Translations under genes and position numbers: made by a program
The notes under the pieces: model-generated
The model's input: only the letters and a program-made list of their open reading frames with translations
What the model was told of the DNA's origin: nothing
The model's database searches: none
Shown here: piece by piece, positions 32,598 through 38,725 of the stretch
How positions within the stretch are numbered: position 1 is the first letter of the stretch
How the letters are laid out: every line of letters starts with the position of its first letter
Assembly: GCA_002694465.1 (NCBI GenBank)
Contig: NZMG01000029.1
Location: 1 to 38,725 of the forward strand
Direction: 5' to 3'
Source of the DNA: Flavobacteriaceae bacterium
GTDB lineage: Bacteria > Bacteroidota > Bacteroidia > Flavobacteriales > Flavobacteriaceae
DNA length: 38,725 bases

Positions 32598-35287
32598 AAC
32601 AATGTTATCTGCCCCTCTCCTCCATTTTGCGGGGTTGAATCATCGCTTTCATTTGAAGGTGTTGACTTTTCTTTCGTTTCCGAAGCGTTGTCATTAGTAA
32701 CATTTTCTTCATCTACAACTTCCATTTCCTCCGCTTTTACTGGTTCTGGCGGAGTATATGGAAGAGGTTCTAGGGCATTAATTTCTAACACCTTTTCTTT
32801 GGTTAATTGATTCCCCATCGCGGTAATTCCTTTCACCGATATAAACTCTTCAAGACTAATTTCGAGGTTATCCTTTCGCTCTTTACCCCGCTCTTTTACA
32901 AACACGACTTCAGCCATAGGAAGGTAATCTGTAAAGACTTTTTCTAGATATGATTTAGGATGATCGGTAATAACTAATTCTTCTTTGTCTGGAGTATCAA
33001 TTAAAAAACGTTTTACATAAAAAAGTTCTTTTTCCCCTTCCCAATAAATTACAGAGATTGGCTTTTTAGGCTCCCATTTTTCCAGAACGATCATATCGTT
33101 ATCAAAATGCATGGTGACTTCTGGAATGACCGTTTTAACCATTCCATTTTGTTTAATAATCAATAGTCTGTCCTTGCTGGTAAATTCACCTAATAGCTCA
33201 CCCCTTCCGTCTACGTTGAGGCGTTGTACGGTATCATCAAACCAAATTTTACGCGGCTTTAAGGTGGATAGTCCCTTTTCTTTTAATTCAATTCTTTTAA
33301 CCGAATACTTGGTAACAATATTCCCTTTTGAGGTTCTTCCTTTCACCAAAATATCGGCAAAATCAAGATCCCATTTTAGTTTTTTAATACTGCCCGATTG
33401 TCTTAATAATACGGTCACCACTTCAGCTTCACCGTTTGGGTTTGCGGTAAAATAAAGTACTTTTGAACCACTATTTCCAGCTGATAAATCGTATTCTTTG
33501 TCTCGAGTAACACCCGTAACAGCAAAACGTTTTACATAGGTTGCGCCCCGGGCTCCATCTTTATAAATCATATTGTAGATGGTGCGTTTGTCTTTTTTCT
33601 TGAAGACTGCCACGTGAATAATTCCCTTTCCAATAAAGGTTTTTTCGCTCACTTTGGTGACCATCATCATACCACTTTCGGTAAACACAATGATGTCGTC
33701 TATATCGCTACAATCGGTAACGTATTCATCACGTCTAAGGCTTGTTCCAATAAAGCCTTCTTCCCTATTTACATACAATTTAGTATTTCGGATAACAACC
33801 TTGGTCGCTTCAATGTCATCAAATATTTTAATCTCGGCTTTGCGTTCTTTTCCTGCGCCATATTCCTTTTTAAGCCTTTTAAAATAATCGATTGCATACG
33901 TAACCAAATTATCTAAGTGATGCTTTATTTGAGCAATGCTATCTTCCAAAGCATCAATCTTTTGCTGCGCCTTATCAATGTCGAATTTTGAAATTCGCTT
34001 GATTCGAATTTCTGTTAATCGAACGATATCCTCTTCGGTGACGGCTCGCTTTAAATGCTTAATATGCGGCTTCAGCCCTTTATCTATGGCCGCAATAACT
34101 CCTTCCCATGTTTCTTCCTCTTCAATATCACGATAAATTCTATTTTCAATAAAAATTCGTTCCAAAGAGGCAAAATGCCATTGCTCCTCCAATTCATCTA
34201 GCTGAAATTCAAGTTCCCGTTTTAATAACTGAACTGTTCTATCTGTAGAACGCGATAACATTTCGGTAACTCCAATAAACAGGGGTCTGTTATCTTCAAT
34301 AACACAACCTAAAGGAGAAATGGAAGTTTCACAACTCGTAAATGCGTATAGAGCGTCAATGGTTTTATCGGGAGAAATTCCTGATGGCAAATGAATAAGA
34401 ATCTCTACCTGAGCAGCAGTATTATCTTCAATCTTCTTTATTTTAATTTTTCCTTTATCGTTCGCTTTTAATATTGAATCGATTAGGCTTGAGGTATTTG
34501 TTCCGAAAGGAATTTCGGTAATTACCAAAGTATTTTTATCCTGCTGACTAATTAGTGCTCTGCTTCTAATCTTTCCACCTCGAAGACCATCATTATAGTT
34601 AGTTACATCCAAAGTTCCTCCGGTGGGGAAGTCTGGAAATAACTTGAATTTCTTACCTTCTAAATGCTTAATGGATGCATCAATTAATTCTATAAAATTA
34701 TGTGGGAGAATTTTGGTAGATAACCCCACGGCAATCCCTTCGGCTCCTTGTGCTAATAACAGCGGAAACATGACGGGAAGATTGATAGGTTCTTTCTTTC
34801 TGCCGTCGTAAGAAGCTTGCCAGTCCGTAATCTTAGGATTAAAAACAACATCCAAGGCAAATTTTGATAATCGCGCTTCTATGTATCGAGAAGCAGCGGC
34901 ACTATCACCGGTATAAATATTTCCCCAGTTTCCTTGGGTGTCGATGAGTAAATCCTTTTGTCCTATTTGCACCATGGCATCACCAATACTCGCGTCACCG
35001 TGAGGGTGATACTGCATGGTATGTCCAACAATATTTGCTACTTTATTGTACCTCCCATCATCCAACTCCTTCATGGAATGCATTATGCGGCGCTGTACGG
35101 GCTTAAACCCATCTTCTATAGCAGGAACGGCACGCTCTAAGATTACGTAACTAGCGTAGTCCAAAAACCATTCACGGTACATGCCCGTAACTTTGGTGAT
35201 TGTATCGCCAGAGGTATCTTCGTTTTCACCAAGATAATCTGGTGTTGAAGATAGTTCTTCTCCGTTTTGCTCTAATTCATCGCTCAT
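32594..35287 (-). CDS. parC: DNA topoisomerase IV subunit A
   Basis: 897 residues. With ParE it unlinks daughter chromosomes. Winged-helix core with HPHGDASIGDAM (94-105), catalytic Tyr135 after Arg134 (ASRYIEARL), a coiled-coil near 400-460 and a beta-pinwheel C-terminal domain (about 490-800). The quinolone-contact Ser of E. coli ParC (Ser80) is Ala99. A low-complexity acidic tail follows (about 835-885) and the protein ends in QITLF, which resembles a sliding-clamp-binding motif. It follows parE by 3 bases. ParC is preferred over GyrA from its pairing with this ParE and the length. Confidence 0.93.
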   Translation of the reverse strand: MSDELEQNGEELSSTPDYLGENEDTSGDTITKVTGMYREWFLDYASYVILERAVPAIEDGFKPVQRRIMHSMKELDDGRYNKVANIVGHTMQYHPHGDASIGDAMVQIGQKDLLIDTQGNWGNIYTGDSAAASRYIEARLSKFALDVVFNPKITDWQASYDGRKKEPINLPVMFPLLLAQGAEGIAVGLSTKILPHNFIELIDASIKHLEGKKFKLFPDFPTGGTLDVTNYNDGLRGGKIRSRALISQQDKNTLVITEIPFGTNTSSLIDSILKANDKGKIKIKKIEDNTAAQVEILIHLPSGISPDKTIDALYAFTSCETSISPLGCVIEDNRPLFIGVTEMLSRSTDRTVQLLKRELEFQLDELEEQWHFASLERIFIENRIYRDIEEEETWEGVIAAIDKGLKPHIKHLKRAVTEEDIVRLTEIRIKRISKFDIDKAQQKIDALEDSIAQIKHHLDNLVTYAIDYFKRLKKEYGAGKERKAEIKIFDDIEATKVVIRNTKLYVNREEGFIGTSLRRDEYVTDCSDIDDIIVFTESGMMMVTKVSEKTFIGKGIIHVAVFKKKDKRTIYNMIYKDGARGATYVKRFAVTGVTRDKEYDLSAGNSGSKVLYFTANPNGEAEVVTVLLRQSGSIKKLKWDLDFADILVKGRTSKGNIVTKYSVKRIELKEKGLSTLKPRKIWFDDTVQRLNVDGRGELLGEFTSKDRLLIIKQNGMVKTVIPEVTMHFDNDMIVLEKWEPKKPISVIYWEGEKELFYVKRFLIDTPDKEELVITDHPKSYLEKVFTDYLPMAEVVFVKERGKERKDNLEISLEEFISVKGITAMGNQLTKEKVLEINALEPLPYTPPEPVKAEEMEVVDEENVTNDNASETKEKSTPSNESDDSTPQNGGEGQITLF

Positions 35288-35290
35288 TAT

Positions 35291-37141
35291 TTATTCCTCA
35301 ACTTTATCCAATTCTACCTTCAAATTATTAATAATAAACTCCTGCCTATCTGGAGTGTTTTTACCCATATAAAAACTTAGTAATTCTTCAATACTCATCG
35401 CTTTATCCAGCATCACAGGTTCTAGCCGAATATCCTCCCCAATAAAATGTCTAAATTCATCTGGAGATATTTCTCCCAATCCTTTAAATCGGGTGATTTC
35501 TGGTTTTGGTTTTAGTTTTTCTATGGCATTAATTCGTTCTTCATCTGTATAGCAATAAATCGTTTCCTTTTTATTTCTTACACGGAATAATGGCGTTTGT
35601 AAAATATACAGATGCCCTTCTTTTATCAACTCTGGAAAAAACTGAAGGAAAAACGTAATTAACAACAAACGAATATGCATTCCGTCAACATCCGCATCCG
35701 TAGCAATTACAATATTGTTATATCGAAGGTCTTCCATAGACTCTTCAATATTAAGAGCCGCTTGTAATAAATTAAACTCTTCGTTTTCATAGACTATTTT
35801 CTTTGTAAGACCATAGCTATTTAAAGGCTTTCCTTTTAAGCTAAAAACAGCCTGAGTATTCACATCTCTACTTTTGGTAATACTTCCACTGGCCGAATCT
35901 CCCTCAGTAATAAACAAGGTTGACTCAAGATTTCGCTCATTTTTCAAATCCCCTAAATGTACTCTACAATCACGCAATTTTTTATTGTGTAGACTAGCTT
36001 TTTTAGCACGGTCCTTAGCCAATTTTCGAATACCAGAGAGTTCTTTTCGTTCTCTTTCTGCCTGCATAATTTTGCGCTGTAATTGCTCGGCAGTTTCAGG
36101 ATTTTTATGAAGAAAATTATCAAGATTTGTTTTTACAAAATCATTTACAAATGTACGTACCGTGGGTAGCTCCCCTCCCATATCCGTAGAACCTAATTTT
36201 GTTTTTGTCTGACTTTCAAAAACAGGCTCCATTACTTTTACGCTAACGGCCGAAACAATAGATTTTCGAACATCACTAGCCTCATAATTCTTTCCGAAGA
36301 ACTCCCGAATGGTTTTTACCACACTTTCACGAAAAGCCGCTAAATGGGTTCCCCCTTGAGTAGTGTTTTGACCGTTTACAAAACTGTGATACTCTTCACT
36401 ATATTGTGTTTTGCTATGAGTAATGGCAACTTCAATGTCATCGCCTCTAAGATGAATTATGGGGTACACCATGTCTTCTTCAGACATATTATCCTCTAAT
36501 AAATCTTTCAGCCCATTTTCTGAAAAGTATTTTTCGCCATTAAAATCTATAGTTAATCCCGGATTGAGATACACATAGTTTTTAAGCATTTTGGCAACAT
36601 ACTCGGTTCTAAATTTATAGTTTTTAAAGATTTCTTCATCCGGAACAAAAATCACTTTAGTCCCTTTTCGTTTAGAAGATTCTTCAACTTTAGCATCCAA
36701 TGTTAAATCACCTTTCGAAAACTCAGCAGCTTTCATTTGGTTATCACGAACCGATTCTACTTTAAAAAAGGAAGAAAGTGCATTTACCGCTTTAGTCCCT
36801 ACACCATTTAGGCCTACCGATTTTTTAAAGGCTCGACTGTCGTATTTCCCCCCAGTGTTCATTCTAGACACAACATCTACCACCTTTCCTAGTGGAATTC
36901 CACGACCAAAATCTCGAACTTTAACCTCCTTGTCTTTAATTCTAATTTCGATCGTTTTCCCTGCACCCATGACAAATTCATCGATACAGTTATCAATTAC
37001 CTCCTTTAATAAAATATAGATACCATCATCTGGAGAGGAACCATCACCAAGCTTCCCTATGTACATACCAGGGCGCATACGGATGTGCTCTTTCCAGTCG
37101 AGAGAGCGTATATTATCCTCGGTATATTGTGTTTCGGCCAT
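35291..37141 (-). CDS. parE: DNA topoisomerase IV subunit B
   Basis: 616 residues, the ParE length, shorter than most GyrB. ATPase subunit of topoisomerase IV: GHKL domain with Glu47 and Asn51 ([12 protein letters not shown]), DFGRGIP (77-83) and [14 protein letters not shown] (110-123); transducer with the Lys loop near 310-316 (QTKTKLG); TOPRIM with EGDSA (413-417) and DADVD (482-486). Complete. First of the parE-parC pair, with a 3-base gap. I saw no matching -7 box in the 174 bases upstream, which it shares with the divergent lipoprotein gene. Confidence 0.95.
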   Translation of the reverse strand: MAETQYTEDNIRSLDWKEHIRMRPGMYIGKLGDGSSPDDGIYILLKEVIDNCIDEFVMGAGKTIEIRIKDKEVKVRDFGRGIPLGKVVDVVSRMNTGGKYDSRAFKKSVGLNGVGTKAVNALSSFFKVESVRDNQMKAAEFSKGDLTLDAKVEESSKRKGTKVIFVPDEEIFKNYKFRTEYVAKMLKNYVYLNPGLTIDFNGEKYFSENGLKDLLEDNMSEEDMVYPIIHLRGDDIEVAITHSKTQYSEEYHSFVNGQNTTQGGTHLAAFRESVVKTIREFFGKNYEASDVRKSIVSAVSVKVMEPVFESQTKTKLGSTDMGGELPTVRTFVNDFVKTNLDNFLHKNPETAEQLQRKIMQAERERKELSGIRKLAKDRAKKASLHNKKLRDCRVHLGDLKNERNLESTLFITEGDSASGSITKSRDVNTQAVFSLKGKPLNSYGLTKKIVYENEEFNLLQAALNIEESMEDLRYNNIVIATDADVDGMHIRLLLITFFLQFFPELIKEGHLYILQTPLFRVRNKKETIYCYTDEERINAIEKLKPKPEITRFKGLGEISPDEFRHFIGEDIRLEPVMLDKAMSIEELLSFYMGKNTPDRQEFIINNLKVELDKVEE

Positions 37142-37315
37142 TGGGGTAGATTCTGTGCTCGCTAATATAAAATTTCGCTATAAAAACTGAAACCTAAAGT
37201 AGGTAAAGTAATTAACAAAAAATGCTTGAAATTGTTAAGAAATATGGGGTTTTCGTTTTTATATCTTTCATTATTTCTATATCTTCAATTCTTAAATTTA
37301 ACTAACTTTTTCATT

Positions 37316-37894
37316 ATGAAAAAAATAACGCTTCCATTCATATTATTGGCAATAAGTATTACTCTTTCCTCTTGTCTGGGGAATAGTGATAAGAATAATT
37401 CTGATTACAAAGATTTTAGACCCGAATCTGCTCTAGGTTTATACGAAATACAAGTTCCAAAAAGCATGACTGCAACAAAAGGACTTAATAGTGATGCGTC
37501 CATGCAGTTTCAGAATATATATGAAGAAACTTATTTAGCTATCATTGAAGAATCTAAAGAAGAGTTTATTGAAACTTTTAAAGATCTAGGTGAATATGAT
37601 GATACAAAATCTGCTGCTAGTAACTACCAATCCATCCAAATGAATTTCTTTTCTGAGGGAATGGAAGTAAGTCGAATGGGTTCTCCTAAAAAAATGAAGA
37701 TTAATGGTTTAGATGCCGAACAAGTTGAGTTTGTGGGTAGAGTTCCTGAAATTGATTTCGATATTTACTACCTAATGACCTTTGTTGAGGGGAAAGAAAC
37801 ACTTTATATGGTAATGGAATGGACACTAAGTGATTACGAAGCGACCAACAAAGATACATTCAGGAAGATGGCAGCATCCTTTAAAGAAATTTAA
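37316..37894 (+). CDS. Lipoprotein of unknown function
   Basis: 192 residues from the ATG at 37316, which gives a clean lipoprotein signal (MKKITLPFILLAISITLSSC, Cys20). The frame is open further up to 37226, but that extension is hydrophobic and has no ribosome-site logic. The mature domain (about 30-190) looks like a small alpha/beta fold with the pattern MKINGLDAEQVEFVGRVPEI and a strand-rich YLMTFVEGKETLYMVMEWT. This resembles the fatty-acid/toxin-resistance type of small stress lipoproteins, but I cannot name a family. It ends at a bidirectional terminator shared with ychF. Confidence 0.75.
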   Translation: MKKITLPFILLAISITLSSCLGNSDKNNSDYKDFRPESALGLYEIQVPKSMTATKGLNSDASMQFQNIYEETYLAIIEESKEEFIETFKDLGEYDDTKSAASNYQSIQMNFFSEGMEVSRMGSPKKMKINGLDAEQVEFVGRVPEIDFDIYYLMTFVEGKETLYMVMEWTLSDYEATNKDTFRKMAASFKEI

Positions 37895-37913
37895 TACTTC
37901 TTGATGATATAAT

Positions 37914-37944
37914 AAAAAAAAGCGGCGTGAAAGCCGCTTTTTTT
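37914..37944. terminator. Bidirectional terminator between the lipoprotein gene and ychF
   Basis: Stem AAAAAAAGCGGC / GCCGCTTTTTTT with a 6-base loop, A run before and T run after. Serves both convergent genes. Confidence 0.9.
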
Positions 37945-37946
37945 AT

Positions 37947-38725
37947 TTAGACATTAAATCTAAAATGCATTACATCCCCGTCTTGAACGATATATTCTTT
38001 TCCTTCTACCGAAAGTTTTCCTGCTTCTTTCACTTTTGCTTCACTTCCATACGTTACATAATCATCATATTTAATAACTTCAGCCCGGATAAATCCTTTT
38101 TCAAAATCTGTATGAATTACACCCGCAGCTTGTGGCGCAGTAGCTCCTACCGGAATAGTCCAAGCGCGTACTTCCTTTACTCCTGCTGTAAAATACGTTT
38201 GAAGGTCTAATAATTTATAAGCACCACGAATGAGTTTTGCAGATCCTGCTTCTTCCAATCCTAAATCTTCTAGAAATAGTTGTCGTTCTTCGTAAGTTTC
38301 CAATTCTGTGATATCGGCTTCAGTACCCACAGCAAGCACTAAAACTTCAGCATTTTCACTAGCAACCGCTGCCTTCACTTTATCCACATAAGCATTTCCG
38401 TTTACGGCAGACCCTTCATCAACATTGCAAACATACATAACTGGCTTATCTGTTATGAGTTGAGCCGGATTAATATATTCTTCTTTCTCTTCTTCAGTTA
38501 AATCAATCGCTCTTACAGAGATTCCAGCTTCTAATCCTTTTTTAACTTTTTCAAGAGCTTGTTGTTCCTTTTGCGCTTCTTTATTTCCTGTTCTAGCGGC
38601 TCTGGCAACTTTTTCAAGGCGCTTTTCTACGGTTTCAAGATCTTTTAATTGTAATTCAATATCAATGGTCTCTTTATCGCGAATAGGATTAATACTTCCG
38701 TCCACATGAACAATATTATCGTTGT
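37947..38725 (-). CDS. ychF: Redox-regulated GTPase-family ATPase YchF, C-terminal part
   Basis: Cut by the right edge: the frame stays open to 38725 (reading NDNIVHVDGSINPIRD), and the GTG at 38705 is internal. The visible part starts in the insert helical domain of YchF (IELQLKDLETVEKRLEKVAR) and passes through NVDEGSAVNG, a NKxE-like specificity loop position, to the C-terminal TGS domain (about the last 85 residues, ending GDVMHFRFNV). The YchF/OLA1 family are ATPases of the Obg branch linked to ribosomes and stress. The P-loop lies outside the window. Confidence 0.93.
   Translation of the reverse strand, partial: NDNIVHVDGSINPIRDKETIDIELQLKDLETVEKRLEKVARAARTGNKEAQKEQQALEKVKKGLEAGISVRAIDLTEEEKEEYINPAQLITDKPVMYVCNVDEGSAVNGNAYVDKVKAAVASENAEVLVLAVGTEADITELETYEERQLFLEDLGLEEAGSAKLIRGAYKLLDLQTYFTAGVKEVRAWTIPVGATAPQAAGVIHTDFEKGFIRAEVIKYDDYVTYGSEAKVKEAGKLSVEGKEYIVQDGDVMHFRFNV

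Noticed and set aside
37226..37315. N-terminal extension of the last lipoprotein from an ATG at 37226
   Set aside because: The 30 extra residues are hydrophobic and precede a complete lipoprotein signal at 37316; a signal peptide must be at the N-terminus.

Overview
The window is ordinary chromosomal DNA from a member of the Bacteroidota, almost certainly Flavobacteriaceae. Signs of this are: AT-rich DNA; A-rich leaders without clear Shine-Dalgarno sequences; about fifteen Bacteroidota-type -7 boxes (TAnnTTTG) in front of genes; an LpxC/FabZ fusion; PorX, the response regulator of the type IX secretion system; DUF2807 and collagen-like lipoproteins; and a SusC/RagA-type plug domain. I cannot name the genus. 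I see no tRNA, rRNA, CRISPR array, insertion sequence, prophage or att site, and no gene-free stretch over 300 bases.

Layout. 1-5.4 kb: cell-envelope genes (DUF2807 C-terminus, a triple-repeat lipoprotein, an Atg22/UMF1-like MFS transporter, an M48 metalloprotease lipoprotein, a collagen-like lipoprotein, an MsrB lipoprotein). 5.5-6.9 kb: lpd. 6.9-11 kb, minus strand: fabG, a VWA membrane protein, a prohibitin-like SPFH protein and aroQ, in one close-packed run. 11-17.2 kb, minus strand: lpxD, lpxC/fabZ, lpxA and efp in one tight operon, then a second lpxD-like gene with an NTF2-like gene, then sucD with its own promoter. 17.3-23.1 kb: an HD phosphohydrolase divergent from porX, then tsaE, a 44-residue lipoprotein, a membrane protein, an alanine-dehydrogenase-like gene and a DUF4258-like gene. 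23.1-25.3 kb: a VWA/carboxypeptidase-regulatory/TonB-plug protein split in two by a -1 frame change at an A7 run. 25.3-30.2 kb: proline dehydrogenase divergent from aroB, an acidic protein, DinB and Lrp/AsnC genes, and an M14 peptidase. 30.4-32.6 kb: an XRE regulator, a small lipoprotein and a PLP decarboxylase. 32.6-37.1 kb: parE-parC. The window ends in a lipoprotein gene and the C-terminal part of ychF.

Genes that work together: lpxD, lpxC/fabZ and lpxA cover early lipid A synthesis; fabG and FabZ serve the acyl-ACP supply they draw on; aroB and aroQ are steps 2 and 3 of the shikimate pathway but lie 19 kb apart; parE and parC form topoisomerase IV; lpd and sucD belong to central carbon metabolism.

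The observations most worth checking are: (1) three TTAC-N4-GTAA dyads in the gap between the XRE regulator and the divergent M14 peptidase, one on the regulator's -7 box and one across its start codon; (2) the A_AAA_AAA slippery run that splits the VWA-plug protein; (3) a QITLF sequence at the extreme C-terminus of ParC that resembles a sliding-clamp-binding motif; (4) three convergent gene pairs whose stop codons share one palindromic TTAA. I found no clear multi-gene system of a wholly unknown kind.
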